From contig NZ_BMWM01000010.1 of assembly GCF_014651235.1 (NCBI RefSeq), positions 1-57,641 of the forward strand: a DNA stretch of 57,641 nt. The letters run 5' to 3'. Shown piece after piece: positions 45,332-54,740 of the stretch. The stretch comes from Leuconostoc lactis KCTC 3528 = DSM 20202 (GTDB lineage: Bacteria > Bacillota > Bacilli > Lactobacillales > Lactobacillaceae). The position numbers and the translations under genes were made by a program. The notes under the pieces are model-generated. The model searched no databases. It was not told the origin of the DNA and saw nothing but the letters and a program-made list of their open reading frames with translations. Position 1 is the stretch's first letter, and the number at the start of each line of letters is the position of its first letter.

Positions 45332-46579
45332 ATGCAAATAAATTATGATTTTTTAGACAACTATACCTTTAAAAATAAAGCGATGACGGTACGTAACCGC
45401 GTGGTGATGGCGCCAACGACATTACGCTCGTCACTAGAAGATGGTAGTGTATCAGATAATGAATTGCATTTTTATCAATTACGTGCACAAGGGCCGGGGA
45501 TGATTGTGACCGAAGTGGCTTATGTGAACGAATTAGGCCGTGGTTGGGAGGGCGGCCTTTCAGCGGCGCATGATGACAATATTCCTGGTTTGCGCCGCTT
45601 AGCAAGTGCGATTCAATCTGGTGGTGCGAAGGCCATTTTACAAATTTTTTCTGCTGGTCGCCAAGCGACAAGTGCGATTTTACGTGGCGAAACCCCTGTT
45701 TCGGCTTCAGCGCAGCCTTATCCAAAAGGTGATCACGAAACACCACGGGCATTAACGCATGATGAAATTGTACAAACGATTGATGATTTTGCACAGGCCA
45801 CACGGCGTGCTATCTTAGCAGGTTTTGATGGCGTCGAGTTGCATGGGGCGAACTTATATTTGATGCAACAGTTTTTTTCACCAGATAGTAACCGACGGGA
45901 TAATATTTGGGGTGGCTCGTTAGAAAAACGTGAGCGTTTTGGCTTAGCCGTGACGGCTAAAGTGGCACAAACGATTGATAAATATGCTGATCGGCCGTTT
46001 TTGTTAGGGTACCGACAATCGCCGGAAGAACCGATGACACCAGGGATTACGCTAGCTGATTCGTTAGCATTTGCTCAAAAGATTGCAGCAGTGCCGGTGG
46101 ACTATTTACATTTATCACTGAAAGATGCGTTTCAAACACCGTTTAAAGATAAAACAGACACGGCCATGATTATTTCACACTACAAGCAGGCATTACCAGC
46201 AGACTTTCCGATCATGGTGGCTGGGCTATTGAAGCAACCAGAACAAGTTGAACGTTTGATGGATGAAGGGGTGACGTTTGCCGCCTTAGGCCGTGAATTG
46301 ATTGTGGAACCAAACTGGGTACAAAAGGTGGCGCAACATGATATACAAGCCATTCGGTATGCGGTTTCACCAGCTGATTTTGAGTTGTTAGGAGTGCCAA
46401 AGCCATTAGAAAAGTGGTTACTGACACGCTTTAGAAATGGTTTGCCCATTACAACCGATCCGGAGTTTGATCCCAAAGTTCCATGGCAATACTATAAGCA
46501 CAACGTTGTGAATGCGCCACGGCCAGTTGAGCCAACCCAACTCTTAACGATGAAGCCAAAAGCGTCACAATCTGAATAA
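45332..46579 (+). CDS. Old Yellow Enzyme-family NADH:flavin oxidoreductase
   Basis: 415 residues, an FMN-dependent TIM barrel of the OYE family (reduces activated double bonds). Motifs are VVMAPTTLRSS near residue 25, IFSAGRQA (histidine normally after it), and GVELHGANLYLMQQFFSPDSNRRDNIWGGSLEKR (about 165-198), the strongest signature. The late GLLKQPEQVERLMDEGVTFAALGRELIVEP is FMN-phosphate binding. The physiological substrate is unknown. The ATG at 45332 is chosen because the homologous N-terminus begins there. Confidence 0.87.
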   Translation: MQINYDFLDNYTFKNKAMTVRNRVVMAPTTLRSSLEDGSVSDNELHFYQLRAQGPGMIVTEVAYVNELGRGWEGGLSAAHDDNIPGLRRLASAIQSGGAKAILQIFSAGRQATSAILRGETPVSASAQPYPKGDHETPRALTHDEIVQTIDDFAQATRRAILAGFDGVELHGANLYLMQQFFSPDSNRRDNIWGGSLEKRERFGLAVTAKVAQTIDKYADRPFLLGYRQSPEEPMTPGITLADSLAFAQKIAAVPVDYLHLSLKDAFQTPFKDKTDTAMIISHYKQALPADFPIMVAGLLKQPEQVERLMDEGVTFAALGRELIVEPNWVQKVAQHDIQAIRYAVSPADFELLGVPKPLEKWLLTRFRNGLPITTDPEFDPKVPWQYYKHNVVNAPRPVEPTQLLTMKPKASQSE

Positions 46580-46635
46580 ACCAATGTGAGGGCAATTAAT
46601 TTGTAAAAATTGATGACATTTTTTGATAAAAAGTA

Positions 46636-46664
46636 TTGACGGCGTTTTGATTTCTTGCTATACT
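46636..46664 (+). promoter_or_regulatory. tRNA-Glu promoter
   Basis: TTGACG (46636-46641), a 17-nt spacer and TATACT (46659-46664), about 40 bp upstream of the tRNA. Confidence 0.8.
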
Positions 46665-46703
46665 AATATAGTTGTTTGATACAGATCAAACATCACTGAC
46701 CAT

Positions 46704-46775
46704 GGCTCGTTGGTCAAGTGGCTAAGACGCTGCCCTTTCACGGCGGAATCGAGAGTTCGATTCTCTCACGAGCTA
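46704..46775 (+). tRNA. tRNA-Glu(TTC)
   Basis: Acceptor GGCTCGT/ACGAGCT (first pair G-T), anticodon loop CTTTCAC with anticodon TTC in stem GCTGCC/GGCGG, and T-arm GAGAG-TTCGATT-CTCTC. CCA not encoded. Confidence 0.93.
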
Positions 46776-46779
46776 TATC

Positions 46780-46806
46780 AAGTCGCAACTTCGGTTGCGG
46801 CTTTTT
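46780..46806 (+). terminator. tRNA-Glu terminator
   Basis: AAGTCGCAAC-TTCG-GTTGCGGCTT with T5 tail. Confidence 0.85.
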
Positions 46807-46846
46807 ATGTGTCCAAAAGCACTGACCAATTGTTGGTTGGTGCTTT

Positions 46847-46875
46847 TTTGTGTTCTGGCTGGATAAAGCGTATAA
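46847..46875 (+). promoter_or_regulatory. helD promoter
   Basis: TTGTGT, a 17-nt spacer and TATAAT, about 40 nt before the proposed start. Confidence 0.65.
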
Positions 46876-46910
46876 TTAAAGCACTGAATTTGAAGAGAGC
46901 GAGACGGATT

Positions 46911-49277
46911 TTGGCCAACGAAATTAAAACTGATGAAACAAAATACTTGAACAAAACGCTAACAGCAATGAAAAAAGCATTGCAGACCACTGATGCTGAA
47001 ATTAAACGGACAAATAAAAACATTAACAGTGTTGCCCAGAATTGGGGGGGTGTTCGCCTCAAGACGGACACTTATTCTGGGATTGTCGAGACAGCCGCCT
47101 CAATTCGGCAACAGCAACAAATGCTTTCCGAACGAGAAAATTCTAAGACGCGGGCAGAACAACGTTTTGCCACGTTGACGAAGCAAATTGAACGGCCGTA
47201 CTTTGCGCGGATTGATTTTAGCGAGTCAGCAAGTGATTCTGGCGAAGCCGAAACGATTTATATTGGTCTTGGGTCATTTAGTGATGAAGACCATAAGTTT
47301 TTAGTGTATGATTGGCGTGCGCCAGTGGCGTCGATTTACTATGATGGCGGCATTGGTGATGTCTCTTATCTGACACCAGATGGTACCCAACAAGCAAATG
47401 TGACGTTGAAACGACAATTCCAGATTGAAGATGGTGTGATTGTCACACTCTTTGACACAGAGGAAGCGATTGGGGATGCGATGTTGATGAATGCCTTGTC
47501 AGGTGAATCATCAACTAAAATGAAGTCCATCGTGACAACGATTCAAAAAGAACAAAATAAAATCATTCGTAACACGGCTGCCGACTTGTTATTTGTCCAA
47601 GGTGCTGCCGGATCGGGGAAAACGGCGGCTGTCTTGCAGCGTGTTGCTTATTTGTTGTACCGCTACCGCGGTAAGTTGACATCTGGACAAGTGGTATTAT
47701 TTAGTCCAAACCAATTGTTTAATGACTATATTGATAATGTTTTGCCAGAACTTGGTGAACAAAATATGGTCCAGATGACATTTTATCAGTATGCGTCACG
47801 TCGTTTACCAAAGATTGCGGTGGAAACCCTGCAAGAACGCTTTGAATATGATCACACCTCCGCTGCAATCAACTTAGCGAAGGGAAGTTTGGCGATGTTT
47901 GACGCGGTTACCGCGTATGCTGAACATTTGAACCGCGCCGATATGCGTATTCGTAATATTATGTTCCGCGGTGAACCATTGGTAACGAAAGAACGCATTG
48001 CCGAAATTTATTACCAATATAACGACAACTATAAGTTGGGCCAACGGTTAGAAGCAACACGTGACAGTCTCATGCGGCTGTTAAGTGCGCGAATTGGGAC
48101 GGAAATGCGCAAAGACTGGGTTGAACTTGAAATTGAAAACCTCTCTAAGCAAGAATATGACGAATTAGTTGGTGCCGGCCGTGTCCGGATGGGCGATGAT
48201 CAAGAGCAAGATGCGGCTGCAAAAACACGCTTAGCACAGCTGGGTGAAGGCCCTAAAGAACGCGAGTTTGCGAGTGAAAAAGCGGAACGCCAATTCTTGT
48301 CACGACAAATTGTAACGCGTGCCTTAAAGCCATTAGCACGTCAAATTCGACGGGGTAGCTTTTTGAATATCAATGCGCAATTTGTTGATTTCTTACGTCA
48401 TGCTCATGAGTATATTGATTTGTCAAAATTTGGGGTATCCATGGCGGACTGGACAGCCCATGTTGACAGCGTGATCGATGCCCTAAAAAATAAGCAATTA
48501 TCATTAATTGACACGACCATTTACCTGTATCTTTATGATTTGATTACCGGAAAAAATGGGGAACGTGATATTCGCTTCTTATTTATTGATGAAATACAAG
48601 ATTACACGCCTTTCCAACTGGCCTTTTTGAAGTTTAGCTTCCCACGCGCAAAATTCACGGTGCTAGGTGATTTGAATCAAGCGATCTTTACCAAAGATAA
48701 TGCCACAACGTTACAACAAGATTTTGCGACCTTATTTGATCCAGATCGCGTTGAAACGGTTAAATTGACCCAAACGTATCGGTCAACCCAACAAATTACT
48801 GACTTTACCAAGCACATTTTGCGAGGTGGTGAGGATATTGATGCCTTTAACCGTGCAGGAAATAAGCCAGAATTATACGTGTTACCTGATGAGGAGGCGA
48901 TGCTGGCACAACTCCGTCAACGGTTAGCAGTAGATGCTGAGCAGAAAACATCGACGGCCATTATCACCAAAACACTGGAAGATGCCCAGAACTTGGCGCG
49001 TCAATTGGGTGATCGTTCGGTGACGTTGATTCAATCTGAAAATCAGCGACTGGCACAAGGGGCCATTATTGTGCCGTCTTACTTAGCTAAAGGGTTGGAA
49101 TTTGATTCAGTGGTGATTTGGCATGCGGATAATACCCGTTATGGGGATGATTCAGAACGCCGTCTGTTATATACGGTAGCGAGCCGCGCGATGCACGAAT
49201 TGACGATGCTAGCGCAAGACCAGGCCACGGTTTTGTTGGATGATGTGCCGGCAGACCTCTATGAGGTTAAGGCATGA
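46911..49277 (+). CDS. helD: HelD-type RNA polymerase-associated helicase
   Basis: A superfamily 1 (UvrD-like) protein of about 788 residues. The N-terminal arm is a coiled coil, then IYIGLGSFSDEDHKFLVYDWRAPVASIYYDGG, the HelD hallmark. Walker A is FVQGAAGSGKTAAVLQRVAYLL. Later motifs are FLFIDEIQDYTPFQLAFL (II), VLGDLNQAIF (III), TYRSTQQITDF (IV), AKGLEFDSVVIWH (V) and LLYTVASRAMHELTM (VI). HelD removes stalled RNA polymerase. The long frame upstream runs through tRNA-Glu and its terminator, so it cannot be the start. TTG at 46911 is my choice; the true start may lie within a few codons. Confidence 0.88.
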   Translation: MANEIKTDETKYLNKTLTAMKKALQTTDAEIKRTNKNINSVAQNWGGVRLKTDTYSGIVETAASIRQQQQMLSERENSKTRAEQRFATLTKQIERPYFARIDFSESASDSGEAETIYIGLGSFSDEDHKFLVYDWRAPVASIYYDGGIGDVSYLTPDGTQQANVTLKRQFQIEDGVIVTLFDTEEAIGDAMLMNALSGESSTKMKSIVTTIQKEQNKIIRNTAADLLFVQGAAGSGKTAAVLQRVAYLLYRYRGKLTSGQVVLFSPNQLFNDYIDNVLPELGEQNMVQMTFYQYASRRLPKIAVETLQERFEYDHTSAAINLAKGSLAMFDAVTAYAEHLNRADMRIRNIMFRGEPLVTKERIAEIYYQYNDNYKLGQRLEATRDSLMRLLSARIGTEMRKDWVELEIENLSKQEYDELVGAGRVRMGDDQEQDAAAKTRLAQLGEGPKEREFASEKAERQFLSRQIVTRALKPLARQIRRGSFLNINAQFVDFLRHAHEYIDLSKFGVSMADWTAHVDSVIDALKNKQLSLIDTTIYLYLYDLITGKNGERDIRFLFIDEIQDYTPFQLAFLKFSFPRAKFTVLGDLNQAIFTKDNATTLQQDFATLFDPDRVETVKLTQTYRSTQQITDFTKHILRGGEDIDAFNRAGNKPELYVLPDEEAMLAQLRQRLAVDAEQKTSTAIITKTLEDAQNLARQLGDRSVTLIQSENQRLAQGAIIVPSYLAKGLEFDSVVIWHADNTRYGDDSERRLLYTVASRAMHELTMLAQDQATVLLDDVPADLYEVKA

Positions 49278-49948
49278 ACACGTTAGTACAAGCGATTCAA
49301 CAACGCTATCAGGGTGACTTCATGACAGTGGGGATTACCGGATCGGTGGCGGTTGGGAAAAGTACGTTTGCGGCCAATTTGGCTGAGGCATTAGCCGTTA
49401 ACGTCGCTGTTGTTAGCACGGATGATTTTTTGATGTCTAACGCGACGCTCATGTCGCAGGGGTTATTTGATCAAAAGGGCTTCCCGCAAACGTATGGGTT
49501 GGACAAAATGGCACAGATGATTGCGGCCTTTCAAGCTGGTCAATCGACCGTTACAATACCGCTTTATCGCCAAGATATTGCAGATATTGATGCCCAAGCC
49601 CAGCAAACGATTTCGCGTCCGGATATTTTAATTATTGAAGGTGTTGTCGCCCTGCAATTGGCAGTCCTTGATTTTAAAATTTATTTAGATGCGTCATTAG
49701 CAGATATTAAAGCGTGGTATTTGTCACGGACATTGGCCATGACGGCGCAAGCGCAAGACGATCCGACCTCATGGCGGTATCAGTTTGCCAAAATGCCGGT
49801 TGCTGAATTATCTGAATTAGCGATGACCACCTGGGATGAAACGAATCAAGTCAATCTGGATCGCTATATTTTACCCACACAACAACAGGCTGATGCTGTT
49901 GTCAGTCTGGATTCGGAACATCAGATTCGCCGTATAACAATAAAATGA
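49274..49948 (+). CDS. Type I pantothenate kinase-like P-loop kinase
   Basis: 224 residues; the P-loop GITGSVAVGKSTFAANLAEAL (about 19-39) and STDDFLMSNATLMSQGLFDQKGFPQTYGLDKM match the CoaA/phosphoribulokinase family, here about 80 residues shorter than CoaA proper. IIEGVVALQ is the Walker B. The product may phosphorylate pantothenate or another small alcohol or nucleoside; the length makes CoaA itself uncertain. Its ATG overlaps the helD stop (ATGA). Confidence 0.75.
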   Translation: MNTLVQAIQQRYQGDFMTVGITGSVAVGKSTFAANLAEALAVNVAVVSTDDFLMSNATLMSQGLFDQKGFPQTYGLDKMAQMIAAFQAGQSTVTIPLYRQDIADIDAQAQQTISRPDILIIEGVVALQLAVLDFKIYLDASLADIKAWYLSRTLAMTAQAQDDPTSWRYQFAKMPVAELSELAMTTWDETNQVNLDRYILPTQQQADAVVSLDSEHQIRRITIK

Positions 49949-49957
49949 TCGTAATTA

Positions 49958-49986
49958 ATTGTCAACTTTGTTGACAATTTTTTTCG
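49958..49986 (+). terminator. Terminator after the kinase gene
   Basis: AATTGTCAAC-TTT-GTTGACAATT with T7. Confidence 0.9.
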
Positions 49987-50074
49987 TTAGCGGTAAGATA
50001 TTCTACATGATCAAATGGATCGTTCGTTTAGAAAACGCTAATTAATGTGATAATGATCAAAAAAGGAGTTATAT

Positions 50075-51577
50075 ATGAGTGAAAAAATTCTCGACGTGCA
50101 TGGGAAACCCGTCAATCGTATGGCGATGATGATGGTCTTGCTTGTCGGCGTGTTCTCAGTGATGCTGATGCAAACAGCATTAGGGACTGCGTTACCTGCG
50201 TTAATGACCGCTTTTAACGTGAATGCCTCAACCGTCCAATGGTTAACAACCATTTTCTTGATGGCAAACGGTATTATGGTGCCAGTTTCAGCTTACTTGA
50301 CAACACGCGTTCCAACGAAGGCTTTGTATCTTTCGTCTTTGGGACTATTTACTATCGGGACCTTGGTGGCTTTTGTGACGCCAACTAATGCTTTTTGGCT
50401 GTTGATGGTGGCCCGTGTCTTGCAAGCCATGGCGGTTGGTATCTTGATGCCTTTAATGCAGGTGGTGTCGCTATCATTATTTGATGCAGAATCACGTGGT
50501 AAAGCCATGGGGCTTGGGGGCTTGGTTATCGGTATGGCACCAGCCATCGGACCAACGTTATCTGGTTGGATTCTTGAAGAGGATCATACGTTATTGGGCT
50601 TCACATTAGTGAGTTCTTGGCGTTCTATCTTTGGTGTGGTACTACCCGTGGTCATTGTAGTTATGATTGCGTCATGCTTCATTTTCCATGATGTCTTACC
50701 AACGCAAAAGGTGACGTTGAACGTGCGCTCATTAATTGAATCAACCTTTGGTTTTGGGTTGGTTTTGTATGGCTTTGCGATGGTTGCCTCAAATGGTTGG
50801 GGTAGTGCGCAGGTCATTGTGCCATTAATCATTGGCTTTTTGACCGTGATCGAATTTATCTGGCATCAATCAAAAATGGACAAGCCGTTTTTGGATATGT
50901 CCGTCTTTAAATCAAAACAGTTTACGATTACAACAATCTTGGTATCACTTGCCATGATGGCCATGATCGGTGTGGAAATGGTTTTGCCAATTTACATGCA
51001 AAACATCCGTGGCTTAACGCCACTTCACTCTGGTTTGATCTTGTTACCAGGTGCCTTGATGATGGGTATTGTGTCACCAATTGCTGGGGCATTTTACGAT
51101 AAACATGGCGCCAAGCGTTTAGCGATTACCGGCTTTACGATCCTAATTATTGGGACAGTACCATTGGTTTATTTAACTGCTGATACCCCAACACTTTACA
51201 TTACAGCGCTCTATACATTGCGTATGTTTGGTATTGCCATGACCATGATGCCATTAACGGCGTCAGCGATGGGTGCCTTGTCACCACAAACAGCTGCCCA
51301 AGGGACAGCTGCAAACAATACCATGCGTCAAGTGGCGTCTTCTTTGGGAACAGCGGTGTTGGCTTCAGTGATGCAATCGGTCACACAAAATCACATGCCA
51401 GCAACCACTATGAAGGGCGCAGACCCATTGTTGTTTGGTAAGAAAGCCTTGGATGCCACGTTAACTGGTTTCCACGCCTCATTCTTCCTAGCTGCAGGCT
51501 TTGCGATTGTTGCCATCTTAATCGCGTTCTTCCTACACAGTGGTAAGGTCAATACACCGGCAAAGGAGGCAGCATAA
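50075..51577 (+). CDS. MFS multidrug exporter, EmrB/QacA (DHA2) family
   Basis: A 500-residue proton-coupled drug exporter with 14 predicted helices. It shows LMTAFNVNASTVQWLTTIFLMANGIMVPVSAYLTTRVPTK (motif A region) and motif C-like GGLVIGMAPAIGPTLSGWI near residues 149-167. Substrate unknown. AAAAGGAGTTATAT precedes the ATG. The next, small gene lies 1 nt after its stop and shares its site, so the two are likely partners. Confidence 0.9.
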   Translation: MSEKILDVHGKPVNRMAMMMVLLVGVFSVMLMQTALGTALPALMTAFNVNASTVQWLTTIFLMANGIMVPVSAYLTTRVPTKALYLSSLGLFTIGTLVAFVTPTNAFWLLMVARVLQAMAVGILMPLMQVVSLSLFDAESRGKAMGLGGLVIGMAPAIGPTLSGWILEEDHTLLGFTLVSSWRSIFGVVLPVVIVVMIASCFIFHDVLPTQKVTLNVRSLIESTFGFGLVLYGFAMVASNGWGSAQVIVPLIIGFLTVIEFIWHQSKMDKPFLDMSVFKSKQFTITTILVSLAMMAMIGVEMVLPIYMQNIRGLTPLHSGLILLPGALMMGIVSPIAGAFYDKHGAKRLAITGFTILIIGTVPLVYLTADTPTLYITALYTLRMFGIAMTMMPLTASAMGALSPQTAAQGTAANNTMRQVASSLGTAVLASVMQSVTQNHMPATTMKGADPLLFGKKALDATLTGFHASFFLAAGFAIVAILIAFFLHSGKVNTPAKEAA

Positions 51578-51578
51578 G

Positions 51579-52259
51579 ATGATTATCATTATTCTGGCAG
51601 TATTTGCCGTTCTAGCCTTTTGGGCAAATATGACGATTAAGTCAACTGTGACACGTTATGTGACGGTAACCGTCATGTTTATCGGTTTGATTTTGAGTGT
51701 TATTGCGATTGTTGCCAACATGCATAGCCATTTTGGTATGAAAACAGTGGTGACAACGACTAAAACTGAAATTTACTCAGCAGGTTCACCGCAACAACAA
51801 TTTGGGGTACTTTTGTATCAAAGTGTTGGGACTGCGGGTAAAGAAAATGTTTATATTTACAAGGCTTCACCGGACGCCAAGAAAACGACATTGGCAAAAC
51901 CGGATTTGAAGACGACCTCTCAGCGTGTCGCCGTTGCTGGTGATAAGGCATACAAAATTGTGCAAACAACGCGTTATGTCTACCGTAACAACACTTACAA
52001 GTTCTTGTTTGGTTGGGCAGATAATAATCACCAGTTGAAGCACAAGCATGTGATTTATCAAGTGCCGGCAACTTGGATTGCGATGACGCCGGATCAGGCG
52101 AAGTCGTTGGCTGCCAAGATGGCACCTAAGACACCAGAAGAACAAGCTGGTGCTGCGGCCAAGCAAGCGGAATTAGCTGCTTTGGCCAAGATAGACCCAG
52201 ATCGGGCCGCCCGCGCACAAGTTGATCAGATTAAACAAGTGTTGCAAATTACACAATAA
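51579..52259 (+). CDS. DUF4811-like two-helix protein paired with the MFS pump
   Basis: 226 residues. Two N-terminal membrane helices (about 1-20 and 27-49) are followed by an extracytoplasmic beta-rich domain (about 60-165) and an Ala/Gln/Lys-rich helical tail. The ATG at 51579 has AAAGGAGG inside the end of the pump gene. It fits the lactic acid bacterial DUF4811 family, which is commonly beside DHA2 pumps; the family name is recalled, not searched. It may stabilise the exporter. Confidence 0.72.
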   Translation: MIIIILAVFAVLAFWANMTIKSTVTRYVTVTVMFIGLILSVIAIVANMHSHFGMKTVVTTTKTEIYSAGSPQQQFGVLLYQSVGTAGKENVYIYKASPDAKKTTLAKPDLKTTSQRVAVAGDKAYKIVQTTRYVYRNNTYKFLFGWADNNHQLKHKHVIYQVPATWIAMTPDQAKSLAAKMAPKTPEEQAGAAAKQAELAALAKIDPDRAARAQVDQIKQVLQITQ

Positions 52260-52267
52260 GCACAGAT

Positions 52268-52304
52268 AAAAGCGACAACTTCGACTTTAGAGGTTGTCGC
52301 TTTT
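52268..52304 (+). terminator. Terminator after the MFS-DUF4811-like pair
   Basis: AAAAGCGACAAC/GTTGTCGCTTTT hairpin. Confidence 0.88.
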
Positions 52305-52384
52305 ATGCTATGATAATGAAAATAATGGGCTAGTGTACCGATATGGTACGGGTCACAGTCAGCGACAGGAGGGTGAATTTACGC

Positions 52385-53830
52385 ATGTATTTTTTTGTCA
52401 ATCAAGGCATTGGCCATAGCAATAGTGGTGTCGAACATGCCCAGTTTTATCGTGCGGCCCGTTTTCGTGAACAAGGCTTGCCGTTTAAGTTGGTGTTTAC
52501 TGACCATTTACCACAGTTACATCAACATATGTCAGAATGGCAACTGGCTGAACATGAAGTTATTGGACTTTATGACTATTTGTTAAGTGACGACCCAGAT
52601 GATTATCTACAACAGGGGACGCGTCAGCCACAAGTCTATTATGAAGAATCGCTTTGGGATACTGAGCAAACACAACGACTACTGTTTAGACAAGCCACTG
52701 GTCGGTATACAGAAACGATCCAACGCCGAAAGCGTCGGACACGAGACGGTGAATATGTTGTGGTTGATGATCGCGTGATACTTGAAAATCAGCAACATCG
52801 CGTGGCTTGGCATTATCAATATGATGGCGAAAATGGTAAACGCCCTGTCAATATCCATGTCGATAACTTTCGCGGTCAGCACTACTTATTCACAACGCAG
52901 GAAGAGTTGCTCACCTTTTTCTTTGCAGAACTGCAGCGTTATTTTACCCAAAATGTTTATTTCGTTGATCGTGGTGTCTCACATGAAGCAGCCTTAATTA
53001 GTTTGAAGCAGGCCGGTTCGCCATTGCAGCTGGGGGTGGTCATTCATGCGGCGCATTTTGTTGGTTTTGTTAACGGCCATCCACTTTGGAATACTTATTA
53101 TCAATACTTATTTGATCATTTAGCTGTCGTCGATGTCATTATTGTCTCAACGCATCAGCAGCGTGAAGATATCCTATCGCAGTTACAAACGCTAGGTGTG
53201 TCGGATGTTGCTGATAAAATCGTGGTGATACCAGTTGGTGGGGTGCCGGCCATTGCGCCGGCGCGTCATTGGCAAGGGCACACGGCTAAATTCGTCACCG
53301 CAGCACGTTTACACGTCGAAAAGAATTTAACGCATGTCATAATGGCCGTCAAACAATTACGTGATGCGGGGATGCCCCTAACTTTAGCAATTTATGGTGT
53401 GGGACAAGAATATGCCCCCTTAGCACAATTCATCCAAACGCATCAGTTAGCAGATGTCGTGACGCTAAAAGGGTTGAGTCAGGATGTGTTAGCAGACATG
53501 CAGCAGTATGATGCGTTTGTTTCTGCTTCTTATTCCGAAGGTTTTGGGCTGGCTTACCTAGAGGCGATGAGTTTAGGACTGCCAATTGCAACTTATACGA
53601 ATCGCTATGGGGCACAAACTTTAGTGCGTGACGGCGAGAACGGCTATTTGGCGGCCTTTGAGCCACAAACCACGGCTGAAGCACAGAACATCACACATTT
53701 GGCTGCGGCCATGCGCCGCATTTTTGATAACTATGATGCGTTATCGCGTGGTGCTAGTCGACGATCAAGTGTATTTCTCAATGCTGATATTGCCAGGCAG
53801 TGGGGGCGTTTAGTGGAGGCTTTGAGATGA
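52385..53830 (+). CDS. GtfA-like glycosyltransferase (family GT4)
   Basis: 481 residues. The N-terminal half (about 1-200) is the beta-meander add-on typical of accessory-Sec/GtfA-type O-glycosyltransferases and poly-ribitol transferases. The C-terminal half is a GT-B fold with FVTAARLHVEKNLTHVI (nucleotide-sugar site), IYGVGQEYAPL and SEGFGLAYLEAMSLGLPIATY, the EX7E-type signature (about 375-395). It probably transfers GlcNAc to serine/threonine of surface proteins together with the next gene. ATG at 52385; AGGAGG lies 11-12 nt upstream. Confidence 0.82.
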   Translation: MYFFVNQGIGHSNSGVEHAQFYRAARFREQGLPFKLVFTDHLPQLHQHMSEWQLAEHEVIGLYDYLLSDDPDDYLQQGTRQPQVYYEESLWDTEQTQRLLFRQATGRYTETIQRRKRRTRDGEYVVVDDRVILENQQHRVAWHYQYDGENGKRPVNIHVDNFRGQHYLFTTQEELLTFFFAELQRYFTQNVYFVDRGVSHEAALISLKQAGSPLQLGVVIHAAHFVGFVNGHPLWNTYYQYLFDHLAVVDVIIVSTHQQREDILSQLQTLGVSDVADKIVVIPVGGVPAIAPARHWQGHTAKFVTAARLHVEKNLTHVIMAVKQLRDAGMPLTLAIYGVGQEYAPLAQFIQTHQLADVVTLKGLSQDVLADMQQYDAFVSASYSEGFGLAYLEAMSLGLPIATYTNRYGAQTLVRDGENGYLAAFEPQTTAEAQNITHLAAAMRRIFDNYDALSRGASRRSSVFLNADIARQWGRLVEALR

Positions 53831-54660
53831 GGATTGAAATGATTAATGCCTTAACTTATAGTGATGCACCGGGCGTTGCTTGGCAAATTGAGCGGGTACG
53901 TACGGGGAAAAGTGACGCTTTGTGGCTGGCAACACCGCATGAAGACGCGGTTCATCTTGTGAAAAAATTAGGACTATTACCAGAGCAAGTTTATGATATG
54001 TATGCGCAACGGTACTTAACGGCTATTGATGACACGACGGGTATTTGGTGGACGGATTTTCCAGTACCAGCTGATGCGCAATTTTTGATTTATAGTGATT
54101 GGACCAAACATATTGTGAGTCACGGTTATGATCGTGCGCGGGTGCGCTGGTTTAATGATGCGCAACGGTTTGTTCAAGCGGTGATTTGGCTAGATTTAGC
54201 GGGTAAAGTAGACTATAAAGAAATCTACCAGCGTAATGGGGCATTATTTGCCAAACAATATTTTAGTGCGGGTGAGTTGCAACAATCCGATTTTTATTTT
54301 GGCAAACAAACTGTCCAGGTACGTGATTTTTACTTTGAAGGGCACCGTAATTTTGTGTATGCGTATGATCAAAAATATGCGTCTGCTGCCAGTTATTTAG
54401 CTGCGGTGTGCCAGCGTTGGCCACAGGCACAGTTTAATGTGACGCAGTTAGATCGCACATTGGCGTTTGTCCCAAAACAGACGACATTAACACTGGTAGA
54501 TGGGGTACTAGATGCCAAAGGGCGTTTACGGGCACAATTAGCAGATATTTTACGTGATGACACCCATCCAGTGACCACGATACGGGTGTCAGAACAGGAC
54601 TACCAAGCACTGCAAGTCCTAGGATTACCGTTGCAAAAAGTCCAAGTCGTCACAATTTGA
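53827..54660 (+). CDS. GtfB-like partner of the glycosyltransferase
   Basis: 277 residues overlapping the previous gene by ATGA. It resembles the accessory subunit of GtfA/GtfB protein-O-glycosylation pairs, but is shorter than the roughly 440-residue streptococcal GtfB. It lacks clear catalytic motifs. Segments such as FLIYSDWTKHIVSHGYDRARVRWFNDAQRFVQ and DFYFEGHRNFVYAYD support a glycosyltransferase-like but inactive fold. No accessory Sec or serine-rich adhesin gene is nearby, so targets lie elsewhere. Confidence 0.6.
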   Translation: MRIEMINALTYSDAPGVAWQIERVRTGKSDALWLATPHEDAVHLVKKLGLLPEQVYDMYAQRYLTAIDDTTGIWWTDFPVPADAQFLIYSDWTKHIVSHGYDRARVRWFNDAQRFVQAVIWLDLAGKVDYKEIYQRNGALFAKQYFSAGELQQSDFYFGKQTVQVRDFYFEGHRNFVYAYDQKYASAASYLAAVCQRWPQAQFNVTQLDRTLAFVPKQTTLTLVDGVLDAKGRLRAQLADILRDDTHPVTTIRVSEQDYQALQVLGLPLQKVQVVTI

Positions 54661-54674
54661 ATACCTTTTCACAT

Positions 54675-54700
54675 ATCCCAACACAACGTTGGGATTTTGT
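54675..54700 (+). terminator. Terminator after the GtfA/GtfB-like pair
   Basis: ATCCCAAC-ACAAC-GTTGGGAT with TTTGTT tail. Confidence 0.7.
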
Positions 54701-54702
54701 TC

Positions 54703-54708
54703 TATAAT
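54703..54708 (+). promoter_or_regulatory. pgk -10 element
   Basis: TATAAT directly follows the terminator. The -35 would fall in the hairpin arm and is not consensus. Confidence 0.5.
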
Positions 54709-54740
54709 AGGTATGTAAGAATAAAATTTTGGAGGCTATC

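Noticed and set aside
46710-46910. N-terminal extension of the HelD frame
   Set aside because: It would translate through tRNA-Glu and its terminator.
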